This document shows positions 53,469 to 61,979 of a DNA stretch of 64,000 nt, piece by piece. The notes beneath the pieces were generated by a model. That model was not told where the DNA came from, searched no databases, and was given only the letters and a program-made list of their open reading frames with translations. Numbering within the stretch: the stretch's first letter is position 1; each line of letters opens with the position of its first letter. The stretch comes from Wukongibacter sp050859025 (GTDB taxonomy: Bacteria; Bacillota; Clostridia; Peptostreptococcales; Caminicellaceae): NCBI RefSeq assembly GCF_050859025.1, contig NZ_CP138200.1, positions 4,216,001 through 4,280,000 of the forward strand. Direction: 5' to 3'. A program made the translations under genes and the position numbers.

Positions 53469-53516
53469 ATAATAAATTTATTAGAGAATTTTATTTCATT
53501 CTAATGTTGGTGGCCT

Positions 53517-53622
53517 ATATAGAGAGTTCCAAATAAATCTTAATTTATACATATCAAGATATCCGATGAATCTTAGGATTTTTGATGTGTATAAATTAAA
53601 GTTTTGACTGGAATCTCTATAT
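53517..53622. repeat. Palindromic short element, family 1
   Basis: Begins TATATAGAGAGTTCCAAATA and ends TTGACTGGAATCTCTATA. It is nearly the same as the copies at 24144 and 60665, forming one sub-group of the family. Confidence 0.75.
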
Positions 53623-53640
53623 GCATTATTTTATATATTT

Positions 53641-55320
53641 CTAAGAATATATATCTGAAAACTCTATATTTATTCTTTCAACTAAACTTGATGAGTAATC
53701 ATTGTAATTAGATTTCGGATTTTCCTCATCAACAAGTATAGACGGCAGCTCAATAAAAAACTGTGTTCCCTTTCCAACCTGACTTTCAGCCCATATTCGA
53801 CCACTATGTAATTCAACAAAGGACTTTACTAATGATAATCCTATTCCACTTCCTTCTTTTTTTCTACTCAACGAAGATTCTATCTGCTCAAATCTTTCAA
53901 ATATAATTTTGAGTTTATCTTCAGGAATTCCTATCCCAGTATCCACAACTGAAATAACAATTTTATCTATAAGGTCATAGACATTTACATATATACTGCC
54001 TCCCTTTGCTGTGTTCTTTATTGAGTTAGAAAGTAGATTTAACATTATCCTTTCGATTTTATCTACATCGCATGAAATTATTTTTTCTTCTACTTCCGTA
54101 TCGAATACTAGCTTCAGCCCCTTATTCTTTCCAAAATCTGCAACAGATAGAGTTATATCTTCGATTATATGTATTATGTCATGATTCTGGAACTTTGCCT
54201 CAAGAAATTTACTATCCGCCTTATTTATATCAATTAAATTGTTAATTAATCTCAATAGTCTGTAACAATTTTGCTTCATAACACCTATATATTTGTAAAT
54301 ACTTGAGCAATCCTTTTCCAGTCCAATATTTTGTTTTATTTTTTCTAATAATTGTATACTTCCTAAGATGACATTTAGTGGTGTCTTAAATTCATGGGAA
54401 ATATTTGAAAAGAACTCCGTTCTTTGTTTATCTAACTCTATAGCCTTTTCTAGTAATCTTCTATTATCCGTTAGTGTCTCACGTAGCATACTCTCCCATT
54501 TTTTTCTTTCGGTTATATTCCGGATAACACTAAGAATAGCACAGTTTCCGTTAAATTTAATTGGTGTTGAGGCAACCTCTATATCGATTATCTCTCCATC
54601 GGCTCTAACACCTTTTTGTTCAATGGCTGGGGCTCCGATTCTTTCTTTACGCATTGTATTTCCACGTTTCATAGATATTTCTTTGTAGTCAGGATGAGTA
54701 ATTTCCTCATCATCTTTTCCAATTATTTCTCCTTTATTCTTATAACCAAATAGCTTAGCACCAGCTTCATTAGAAAATACTATTTTTCCATCATATTTAA
54801 CATGAACTGCATCGGGCAATAACTCTACGAGTTTTCTATAACGCTCCTCTGTTTCCTCATATGCCTTTTCAGCTAAATTCATTACTTTTTTTCTTTCAAT
54901 TGTATTTGGAGCAGTTACGATGATAATCCTCTTGTCATTCAAATCAAAAATATAGTTACTGATTTCAATAGAGTATTTTTCTCCGCTTTTACTGGTATAG
55001 TTTATATCATAGTTTATTTTCCCCTCTTGTAATAGATTCATAACCATATTTCCTATTTCTCTCTTATCTATTCCTTCAACTTCATAGGGAGTCATTTTTA
55101 AAAGCTCCTCTTTTGAGTAGTTAAGCTTTCTGGATATTATATCATCAACTTCCAAAAAATAACCTAATGTTCTATCCTTTTTTAATTCTACAACTGCAAT
55201 AAGATTTTTAATATTATGTAGAAATTGTTTGAAGTTACTTAAACATCCTTTATAATTTAAAACTGAATTATTATTTTCACACATTAATAATTCTTTTTCA
55301 GTTGAATCACCCATTTCCAT
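53641..55320 (-). CDS. PAS-domain sensor histidine kinase
   Basis: A soluble sensor kinase of about 559 residues. There are two PAS regions (a first near RTLGYFLEVDDIISRKLNYS, a second near LLPDAVHVKYDGKIVFSNEA followed by a PAC-type stretch). Then comes HisKA with FFSNISHEFKTPLNVILGS (phospho-His), and HATPase motifs NLLSNSIKNTA (N), DTGIGIPED (G1) and GSGIGLSLVK (G2). No membrane span is seen, so the signal is probably intracellular. No response regulator adjoins, so it is an orphan. Start between two ATGs (55320, 55314) is uncertain. Confidence 0.9.
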   Translation of the reverse strand: MEMGDSTEKELLMCENNNSVLNYKGCLSNFKQFLHNIKNLIAVVELKKDRTLGYFLEVDDIISRKLNYSKEELLKMTPYEVEGIDKREIGNMVMNLLQEGKINYDINYTSKSGEKYSIEISNYIFDLNDKRIIIVTAPNTIERKKVMNLAEKAYEETEERYRKLVELLPDAVHVKYDGKIVFSNEAGAKLFGYKNKGEIIGKDDEEITHPDYKEISMKRGNTMRKERIGAPAIEQKGVRADGEIIDIEVASTPIKFNGNCAILSVIRNITERKKWESMLRETLTDNRRLLEKAIELDKQRTEFFSNISHEFKTPLNVILGSIQLLEKIKQNIGLEKDCSSIYKYIGVMKQNCYRLLRLINNLIDINKADSKFLEAKFQNHDIIHIIEDITLSVADFGKNKGLKLVFDTEVEEKIISCDVDKIERIMLNLLSNSIKNTAKGGSIYVNVYDLIDKIVISVVDTGIGIPEDKLKIIFERFEQIESSLSRKKEGSGIGLSLVKSFVELHSGRIWAESQVGKGTQFFIELPSILVDEENPKSNYNDYSSSLVERINIEFSDIYS

Positions 55321-55501
55321 CACTCTATATATCCCCCTCGATAATAATCTACATATATCCAATTTTTATAAATTTCTACATATATTTAATAGTTCCTCCA
55401 TAATAAATTAACAAATTTTGTTGTTTTCTATATACTTTCTTTAATTCATATGAAATCATCATAACTCTCTCCAATTTTTATGACTTTTATCCATAAAAAA
55501 A

Positions 55502-55548
55502 ATAAGTGCAAACACTAAACATTAATGACCTAATGTCTTGAATTTACA
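55502..55548. terminator. Imperfect hairpin between the kinase and the SBP-SLH gene
   Basis: TAAGTG/CACTTA outer and CATTA/TAATG inner arms pair around a short loop. Flanked by A/T runs, it may end transcripts from the minus-strand binding protein gene. Confidence 0.35.
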
Positions 55549-55610
55549 CTTAATTTTATCTCAAAAAAAACAGAACCTAAAAAGAACAATAAATTTTTTT
55601 ATAATACTCA

Positions 55611-57062
55611 TTAATTTTGTAAGCTTAAACTTTTTAGTGTATCTACAACTTCAATACCTGTAATTTCTTCCTCTGGTTTAAAATATCCATCCTTACATTT
55701 TAATACTCCGTTATCTACAAGAATCTGTATTATCCTTTTATTTTCAGCCTTATCTAAATCCAATACTTCATTATTTTTACTTGCTATCTTATAATTTCCC
55801 ATTAGATATATTATCTTTGCGAATTCATCTCTTGTTATAGTCCTATCAGGATAGAAATACTCTTCATCTTCATCTTTAAATCCATTCATATAACCAGACA
55901 TAACGGCTGTCTCAACATAATCAAAGTATTCATCAGTATACTTTAAATCCTTAAAAAATCCATAGGTATGGCCTTTATGAGAGCTTTTATAGTATTTTGA
56001 GCTAGGCACATATATCTCCTTATGCATAAACATTACAGCCATTTCTGCCATTTCTCTTCTAGTTACCTTGTTTTCTGTACTGTATTCGTCTAAGTTATCT
56101 AAAATTTCGGGATACATCATCCTGGCAATATCCCTTACCCCTTTATAATATCTAAAAGTAGGACTTGAAATTATTTTTTGATTTATAACATAAACCCTAT
56201 CATTCTTAATGGCCTTAATTGTATCAAAGCCAGGTCTGATAATGATTGAATGATAATTACCTCCAGCATTCATGACACCTCGTTGAGACACAAATACATC
56301 TATATTTTCTGCATTTTCTAGTAATTTTTCTATTCCATATGGAGCTATGGAGCTTCCTTCTTTAATTGGTTTTACATCACTGGCTATATTTATTCCACCT
56401 GCATATTCTATGGCTTTAGCTGGCATCGAATCAGTAGTTACAGTCTTGTATCCATTTTCTGATGATTCGAAATAGACAGTCATTTTAGGATCAATATTTT
56501 TAGTCTTTTCATTTATAGCCTTAATATCATTATGAAACTTAGTTAATAATTCCTTAGCTGTTTCAGTCTTTCCCGTCAAACTACCTAATTTCATGATGTA
56601 ATCGTCAAACTCTTCAAACCTCTCTGGATACAGAGATACTACAGTTATCCCAGCCCTTTTTAAAGTCTCTACAAAATCTGGTACTTTTCTATTTATAAAT
56701 GGTCTTATTAATACTAGATCAGGCTCTGCAGCAATAATCTTTTCAGGATCAGATTTATAATCATAAACATCCTTTTCAAGAGCGTCCACTGGATATATGT
56801 CAGATTGACCCACACCTATAATTTCATTCTCAAGCCCAAGGGTGAACAAGTTTTCTGTATGGGCTGAATATAACGAAATAATTCTTTTGCATGGCTGAGT
56901 AAGTTCTATTTCATTACCCATATCGTCAACAATACTTATTGCATATTCTTCATTTTGAACTTCTTGGTTATTGTTTGATACAGCTTCACTTTTATCATTT
57001 GTACATCCGGCTAAGGCTACCATCAATAATAATATAAAAATAATTGCTTTCTTAGGAAACAT
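55611..57062 (-). CDS. Lipoprotein: metal-chelate binding domain (BtuF/FhuD type) with SLH repeats
   Basis: A 483-residue fusion. A lipoprotein signal (LLLMVALAGC, Cys-20) leads to a helical-backbone binding domain of the BtuF/FepB class: CKRIISLYSAHTENLFTLGL, IIGVGQSDIYP, PEKIIAAEPDLVLIRPF and FYLGRDIAR-like YYKGVRDIARMMYP. The last 130 residues hold two or three SLH-like repeats (ENKVTRREMAEMAVMF; YFYPDRTITRDEFAKIIYLM). The combination of a lipid anchor and cell-wall-binding repeats on one binding protein is unusual. It is the last gene of the B12-riboswitch cluster. AAGGAG lies about 10 nt before ATG 57062. Confidence 0.88.
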   Translation of the reverse strand: MFPKKAIIFILLLMVALAGCTNDKSEAVSNNNQEVQNEEYAISIVDDMGNEIELTQPCKRIISLYSAHTENLFTLGLENEIIGVGQSDIYPVDALEKDVYDYKSDPEKIIAAEPDLVLIRPFINRKVPDFVETLKRAGITVVSLYPERFEEFDDYIMKLGSLTGKTETAKELLTKFHNDIKAINEKTKNIDPKMTVYFESSENGYKTVTTDSMPAKAIEYAGGINIASDVKPIKEGSSIAPYGIEKLLENAENIDVFVSQRGVMNAGGNYHSIIIRPGFDTIKAIKNDRVYVINQKIISSPTFRYYKGVRDIARMMYPEILDNLDEYSTENKVTRREMAEMAVMFMHKEIYVPSSKYYKSSHKGHTYGFFKDLKYTDEYFDYVETAVMSGYMNGFKDEDEEYFYPDRTITRDEFAKIIYLMGNYKIASKNNEVLDLDKAENKRIIQILVDNGVLKCKDGYFKPEEEITGIEVVDTLKSLSLQN

Positions 57063-57146
57063 CCTATTTTTCTCTCCTTTCTGTATCACAGCTTCTAAAA
57101 TATTTACTTTTAATGGAGCACATCTTAAATAGTAATATTCAATGCT

Positions 57147-57190
57147 TAAAAGGGGTTGTCTCATAAAAAAATTTTATGAGCTCAACCCCA
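57147..57190 (-). terminator. Terminator-like hairpin between the chelatase and SBP-SLH genes
   Basis: GGGGTTG and CAACCCC with further TCATAAAA/TTATGA pairing form a strong stem; on the minus strand CCCCTTTTAAG follows. It could lower expression of the last gene relative to the chelatase. Confidence 0.6.
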
Positions 57191-57218
57191 AGATATTTCA
57201 GAATAAATAATTTAAATA

Positions 57219-58160
57219 CTAGTGAGATTCACCTGACATAGCTGTCTTTAAATGTTCTATATATATATCTTGTATTTTAGAAACTTCTCCCAATCCACGA
57301 AGAACTGTTTCAACTTCATAGCCTTTTCCTTTTAGAATCACTTTCCATGAATCCTCTTCATCTCCAGCCATGTCATTTTGCGCATGGTCACCTGCAACAA
57401 GCATTAATGGCATAAGTGTTACTTTTTCAATATTATTCTTTTCAAGTCGTTTTATAACTGTATCTAAATCAGGGAAACCTTCAACAGTACCAACAAATAC
57501 ATTGTTTTGACCTTCATCTTCGAATATATAATCTAGGCATGCATAAGCAGCATTTGCATCATGATGAGTACCATGTCCCATAAATACAACAGCTTCTTTC
57601 TCTGATCTTTCTGGCATTTGTTCAGCTAAAGCCTCAGCAACCTTTCTATAGTCATCTACACTAGTCAATAATGGTCTACCAAGTACTAGCTTATCAAAGT
57701 CTTCTTGAAATTCACTAGTTTCTGCAACTATATCATCATATTCAGCACCATTTATAACATGTAAAGGCTGAATATATACTTCTGAGAATCCTTCATCTTT
57801 TAATTTTGTTAAAGCCTCTGTTGGATTTTCAACTAAAATATTATCTCTCTCTTTTAACTTTTCTATGATGATTTGTGATGTAAATGCTCTTCTAACATCA
57901 TATTCTGGAAAAGCCTTTGTAATCTTCTCTTCACAAGCTTCAATTGTTACCTTTCTTGTATCAGCATAGCTTGTTCCAAAGCTAACAACAAGAATTGCCT
58001 TCTTATTTGGATCTCTTTCCACTTTTTTATCACCTGCTTCTTCTTTTTGTTGTTCTTCAGCATTTGCTGACTCTGATGCTGCTTCAGTCTTAGCTGAACA
58101 TCCAGCAAAAGAACCAATTACTAATGCAACACATAAAATTAACATCATAAACTTTTTCAT
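57219..58160 (-). CDS. Lipoprotein sirohydrochlorin cobaltochelatase (CbiK type)
   Basis: A 313-residue class-II chelatase with a lipoprotein signal (ALVIGSFAGC, Cys-21) and a charged linker, so it is predicted to sit outside the membrane. The CbiK domain has ILVVSFGTSYADTRKVTIEA, YIQPLHVINGAEYDDI, VVFMGHGTHHDAN and LMLVAGDHAQNDMAG, which include the two metal-binding histidines. CbiK inserts Co (or Fe) into sirohydrochlorin in the anaerobic B12 path; exported forms with a suspected tetrapyrrole or metal-transport role are known from Desulfovibrio. It is cotranscribed with a BtuCD-type transporter under a B12 riboswitch. ATG 58160 is set by GGAGG 7 nt upstream. Confidence 0.9.
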   Translation of the reverse strand: MKKFMMLILCVALVIGSFAGCSAKTEAASESANAEEQQKEEAGDKKVERDPNKKAILVVSFGTSYADTRKVTIEACEEKITKAFPEYDVRRAFTSQIIIEKLKERDNILVENPTEALTKLKDEGFSEVYIQPLHVINGAEYDDIVAETSEFQEDFDKLVLGRPLLTSVDDYRKVAEALAEQMPERSEKEAVVFMGHGTHHDANAAYACLDYIFEDEGQNNVFVGTVEGFPDLDTVIKRLEKNNIEKVTLMPLMLVAGDHAQNDMAGDEEDSWKVILKGKGYEVETVLRGLGEVSKIQDIYIEHLKTAMSGESH

Positions 58161-58271
58161 TTCCATTCCTCCCATTTTTTATAATACATAGGAAATCATA
58201 AACCTCCAAAACTATAGCTAGATATAATTTCCGTTATGCATTTCCAAGAAAATCAAACTTGAAAATCTTTT

Positions 58272-59027
58272 TTATACTTTAACAAAGAAACCTTTATTAT
58301 CAACCTTTTCAACTTCAATGTTAAAAACATCAAGTATAAAGTCTTCAGTAATAAACTCATCGGGCTTACCAACCCCATGAAGCCTACCTTGCTTTAAGGC
58401 ACATATCTCATCACTGAATTTGTAGGCTATATTTATATCATGCATGACAGAGATAACGGTTAAGCCTTCTTCCTTAACAAGTTTTTTAATAAGCTTTATT
58501 GCATTGATTTTATAAGATATATCCATAGCAGAAAATGCTTCATCTAAAAAAAGTACCCTGGGATTTTGTGCTAAAGCTCGAGCTAAAATAATTCTTTGGA
58601 ATTCTCCACCACTGATTTCAGTAATCAAAGAGTTTGCAAACTTTAAAGTATTTGTTTTCTTCATAACATCAATTACTAACCTAATATCCTCTTCACTTAA
58701 GGAATTTAATCTATTTTTATATGGATTTCTACCCATCATTACAACTTCCATACATGTAAAGGGAAATTCTATTGTATTTTTCTGACTTATAATAGAAAAA
58801 TTTTTAGATCTTTCAGATATATTATAATCTGGTAAATCTCTATCTAGATACTTAATACTGCCTGAATAATCTATATTCATGCCATTTAACAGATTCATTA
58901 AGGTAGTTTTACCTGATCCATTTTGACCTATTATAGATAGAAATGTTCCTTTCCTTATGCCAAAATCTATATCATGCAATATTTTCTTATTACCATAGCT
59001 AAAATTCACATTCTCTATTTTAAACAT
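58272..59027 (-). CDS. ABC transporter ATPase, iron-siderophore/cobalamin type
   Basis: A 251-residue BtuD/FecE-type ATPase: SIIGQNGSGKTTLMNLLNG (Walker A), ISGGEFQRIILARALAQ (signature), VLFLDEAFSAMD (Walker B) and VMHDINIAYKF (switch His). It would drive the permease at 59146. ATG 59027 follows AGGTGG by 5 nt. A family-1 short element lies between permease and ATPase genes without ending the operon in an obvious way. Confidence 0.92.
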   Translation of the reverse strand: MFKIENVNFSYGNKKILHDIDFGIRKGTFLSIIGQNGSGKTTLMNLLNGMNIDYSGSIKYLDRDLPDYNISERSKNFSIISQKNTIEFPFTCMEVVMMGRNPYKNRLNSLSEEDIRLVIDVMKKTNTLKFANSLITEISGGEFQRIILARALAQNPRVLFLDEAFSAMDISYKINAIKLIKKLVKEEGLTVISVMHDINIAYKFSDEICALKQGRLHGVGKPDEFITEDFILDVFNIEVEKVDNKGFFVKV

Positions 59028-59045
59028 ATAGTCCACCTTTAGTTA

Positions 59046-59150
59046 TATAAAGTCCATATAGCAGAACTGAACCTGTACCTATCAAAAATACTCGATCTTT
59101 ATTGAAGGTTTTGATTTATATAAGTTAATAGTTTTACTTGAACCTTTATA
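59046..59150. repeat. Palindromic short element, family 1, inside the transporter operon
   Basis: Begins TATAAAGTCCATATAGCAGAA and ends TTTTACTTGAACCTTTATA, with AACCTGTACCTATCAAAA and TTTTGATTTATATAAGTT as inner arms. More diverged than other copies. Its right end supplies the stop codon of the permease gene. Confidence 0.6.
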
Positions 59151-60210
59151 TTAGCTTATTTTTCTTTATAAAGATGTAAATGAAAAATGGTCCACCTAAT
59201 AGAGTTGTCAAGACCCCGACAGGAATCTCGGTCTGAAACATTATTCTAGATATATTATCTGCTAAGACTAAAATAACTCCACCAAGTAGTCCTGACAATG
59301 GAATAAGAGCTCTATTATCGGAGGTAACTGAAAATCTTAGTAAATGAGGTATAATTAATCCTATAAATCCAATAATACCACTTACAGATACACATACCGC
59401 TGTTATAATTGCTCCCATTATCAAGAAGATTTTTCTCATCTTTTCAATATCTACTCCAAGTCCTCTTGCATCCTTTTCACCCAAACAAAGTAAATTTAAG
59501 TCATCTGAATAGTAAGTACATACTAATATAGCAATTAATATAATTGGGAATGAAATAGAAACATGAGTCCATGTTCTAGATGCAAGGCTTCCCATCAACC
59601 AAAATATAATAGCTGAAACCTGTTCACCAGCAGCATTTTTTAAAAAACTTATTCCAGCCGAAAGTATGGAACTTACAATTATACCAGCTATAATTAGGTT
59701 GCTAGAATTTATAATTCCACCTCTTTTTGCTATTTTTATTACTAATAGCAGTGTTATAAATGCTCCTAAAAAAGCAAATGGGCTTATTGGAATCTGAATA
59801 CTTGATATAAAAAGATTTATATATATAATCAGGGTGGCACCGAAGGCCGCTCCCGTTGACACCCCAATGGTATACGGATCAGCTAATGGATTCATCAACA
59901 AGGATTGAAACACTGTACCTGCAACTGCAAGTCCAGTTCCAACTATTACACCAATTAATATCCTTGGTAGCCTTATATCCCAGACAATAGCAACCTTATA
60001 TGGCTTTATATGACTATACAAAGACTGATTGACTGTTATTTTTCCAGCTATTATGCTGATTATATCCTTTATAGAAATATGTGCTTTTCCAAGGCTTATT
60101 GAAATAATCGCAATTGATATCAAGGTTATAAAAAGTAATATTCCTATAACTATATACTTTTTTCTTTTTAGCTTTACCTGATTTATTAAAATTGAGCTAG
60201 ACTGATCCAT
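59146..60210 (-). CDS. ABC transporter permease, FecCD/BtuC family
   Basis: A 354-residue permease with about nine or ten membrane helices. FecCD hallmarks: IRLPRILIGVIVGTGLAVAG, LLMNPLADPYTIGVSTGAAF, GIIGFIGLIIPHLLRF and PVGVLTTLLGGPFFIYI. It imports a metal chelate such as cobalamin, another corrinoid, haem or siderophore. The B12 riboswitch just upstream favours a corrinoid or cobalt link. AGGAGG lies 5 nt before the ATG. Confidence 0.93.
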   Translation of the reverse strand: MDQSSSILINQVKLKRKKYIVIGILLFITLISIAIISISLGKAHISIKDIISIIAGKITVNQSLYSHIKPYKVAIVWDIRLPRILIGVIVGTGLAVAGTVFQSLLMNPLADPYTIGVSTGAAFGATLIIYINLFISSIQIPISPFAFLGAFITLLLVIKIAKRGGIINSSNLIIAGIIVSSILSAGISFLKNAAGEQVSAIIFWLMGSLASRTWTHVSISFPIILIAILVCTYYSDDLNLLCLGEKDARGLGVDIEKMRKIFLIMGAIITAVCVSVSGIIGFIGLIIPHLLRFSVTSDNRALIPLSGLLGGVILVLADNISRIMFQTEIPVGVLTTLLGGPFFIYIFIKKNKLI

Positions 60211-60270
60211 ATAGCCTCCTAGCTTAAATAGCTTACTAACACCTTTTTAGTTCTAGACTTCAATCTAAAA

Positions 60271-60301
60271 CAATAAAAAACTAGCCTTCCGGCTAGTTTA
60301 T
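60271..60301 (-). terminator. Attenuator terminator in the cobalamin riboswitch leader
   Basis: On the minus strand AAACTAGCC, a short loop and GGCTAGTTT form a stem followed by a T-tract (TTTTTTATTGTTTT). It lies between aptamer and permease gene. Confidence 0.9.
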
Positions 60302-60361
60302 AAAAATGTATTAGATAAATATATACATCAAAAACTCCCCACCGAAGCATTAATTACTCTA

Positions 60362-60520
60362 CTATATAGGCAGGTTTCCTGGCTCATACATAATCCCAAT
60401 AAATTGCCTTCCCAAATAAATAGTGGCATGTTAATTTATCAGTAGTATTTACAGTAGCGGGGGCTGCGTTGGTTTTGCACCAAACTTCCCTTTTATCCTT
60501 AATTGCAAGGCACCTATATA
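60362..60520 (-). promoter_or_regulatory. Cobalamin riboswitch
   Basis: The minus strand shows the classic B12-element pieces in order: TAGGTGCC at the 5' end, AAAAGGGAAGTTTGGTGCAA, then GCAGCCCCCGCTACTGTAA, then ATGCCACTATTTATTTGGGA, GGGAAGGC, and at the 3' end GAGCCAGGAAACCTGCCTAT. It binds adenosylcobalamin-type ligands and, with the following terminator, should turn off the transporter-chelatase cluster when B12 is plentiful. Confidence 0.97.
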
Positions 60521-60560
60521 CTATAATTAGCTATTATTTTTCATTTTTAACTCGTTTATT

Positions 60561-60589
60561 ATTGTAACACAATTGATATATATACACAA
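60561..60589 (-). promoter_or_regulatory. Promoter of the cobalamin-riboswitch operon
   Basis: On the minus strand TTGTGT (60584-60589) and TACAAT (60561-60566) are 17 nt apart, about 40 nt before the riboswitch. Confidence 0.6.
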
Positions 60590-60664
60590 TAGTATATTTT
60601 TTTGAGGTATAAACTCTAGCCTAGACATAAGATTTAACCTTCTTTTCCTTTAGAAATAATAAAT

Positions 60665-60769
60665 ATATAAAGTTCCAAGTACACCTTAATTTATACATAT
60701 CAAAATATCCGACGATTCTAGGGATTTTTGATGTATATAAATTAAAGTTTTGACTGGAATCTCTATATA
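60665..60769. repeat. Palindromic short element, family 1
   Basis: Begins TATATAAAGTTCCAAGTACA and ends TTGACTGGAATCTCTATA; the centre matches the copies at 24144 and 53517 nearly base for base. Confidence 0.75.
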
Positions 60770-60906
60770 TCCATATGTAAATTTAAAAATTATTTATAAT
60801 AATTTTCTACAAACATAGAAATCCATCATAGTTAGAAATTAGCAGCTACTCAAGCTCATGACAGATTTCCATGTTCGGAGATTTCCTTTAAGCATAACTT
60901 TCATTT

Positions 60907-61866
60907 CTATATAGAAAGTATCTTTGCTAACTCATACATATCTTTATCAAATTCCTTTTCCTTGGCAAGTGCTTCATCTATGTCTAAATCTATCATTTCA
61001 TTATTCTTAATTCCAACTGCTCTACCAGATTTTCCATTCATGAGAAGCTGTACCGCCTTTGCTCCCATTCTACTTGCTAGAACTCTATCAAAGGCTGTAG
61101 GGCTACCTCCTCTTTGGATATGACCCAATACTGTAACTCTCGTTTCTATACCTGTTTTTTCTTCTATTTCCTTTCCTAAGTCAAAACCATTACCTATTCC
61201 TTCTGCAAGTATAATAATGCTATGCATCTTTCCTCTATTCTTTCCTTGAATCAACTTTCTACATACATCTTCAACATGAAACTCCTCTTCTGGTACTATT
61301 ACACTCTCAGCACCTCCGGCTAGGCCTGCATATAAGGCTATATCTCCACAGTGTCTTCCCATTACTTCAATAATATTCGCTCTTCCATGAGAAGTAGATG
61401 TATCCCTTATATTGCTAACTGAATTCAATACGGTGTTTACTGTTGTATCAAAACCAATTGTATAATCTGTATAGGCTAAGTCGTTGTCTATCGTCCCAGG
61501 AAGCCCTATTGTTTTTATGCCAGCATGACTCAATTTCTGTGCCCCTTGAAACGATCCATCTCCACCAATTATTACAAGTCCTTCTATTCCAAAAATCCTA
61601 AGTACATCAAGAGCCTTTTTTCTTCCTTCTTCAGTCTTAAACTCCTCACATCTCGCTGTCTTCAATATTGTTCCACCTCTGTGAATTATGTCACCAACAG
61701 ATGACAAATCCATTTGCCTTATGGTTCCGTTTATTAAACCATTGTATCCTCTCTCAATTCCCATTACTTTTATATTGTTATATATTGCCGATCTAACAAC
61801 AGCTCTTATAGCTGTATTCATTCCAGGAGCATCTCCTCCACTTGTAAGTATACCTATTGTTTTCAA
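60907..61866 (-). CDS. pfkA: ATP-dependent 6-phosphofructokinase PfkA
   Basis: A 319-residue PfkA, the usual length. ATP and substrate motifs: GILTSGGDAPGMNTAIRA, GLVIIGGDGSFQGAQ, GLPGTIDNDLAYTDYTIG, EVMGRHCGDIALY and VLGHIQRGGSPTAFDR. It commits fructose 6-phosphate to glycolysis. The TTG at 61866 is the start: AAAGGAG lies 7-8 nt upstream and this gives the standard N-terminus KTIGILTSGG. The longer form would run through the ptsI terminator. In many Firmicutes pfkA follows dnaE; here it is 56 kb away. Confidence 0.97.
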   Translation of the reverse strand: MKTIGILTSGGDAPGMNTAIRAVVRSAIYNNIKVMGIERGYNGLINGTIRQMDLSSVGDIIHRGGTILKTARCEEFKTEEGRKKALDVLRIFGIEGLVIIGGDGSFQGAQKLSHAGIKTIGLPGTIDNDLAYTDYTIGFDTTVNTVLNSVSNIRDTSTSHGRANIIEVMGRHCGDIALYAGLAGGAESVIVPEEEFHVEDVCRKLIQGKNRGKMHSIIILAEGIGNGFDLGKEIEEKTGIETRVTVLGHIQRGGSPTAFDRVLASRMGAKAVQLLMNGKSGRAVGIKNNEMIDLDIDEALAKEKEFDKDMYELAKILSI

Positions 61867-61904
61867 TTGATATCTCCTTTTACTTTTTATTTTTCCTGCA
61901 AATT

Positions 61905-61955
61905 CAAAAACTAAATCTATGATGATCCCTTTATGAATCATCATAGATTAGTTTA
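61905..61955 (-). terminator. Terminator between ptsI and pfkA
   Basis: AAACTAATCTATGATGAT and ATCATCATAGATTTAGTT pair over about 17 bp around a 10-nt loop, followed on the minus strand by TTTTTG. Confidence 0.8.
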
Positions 61956-61979
61956 AATAATTTTTGTCTTTATTATGAA

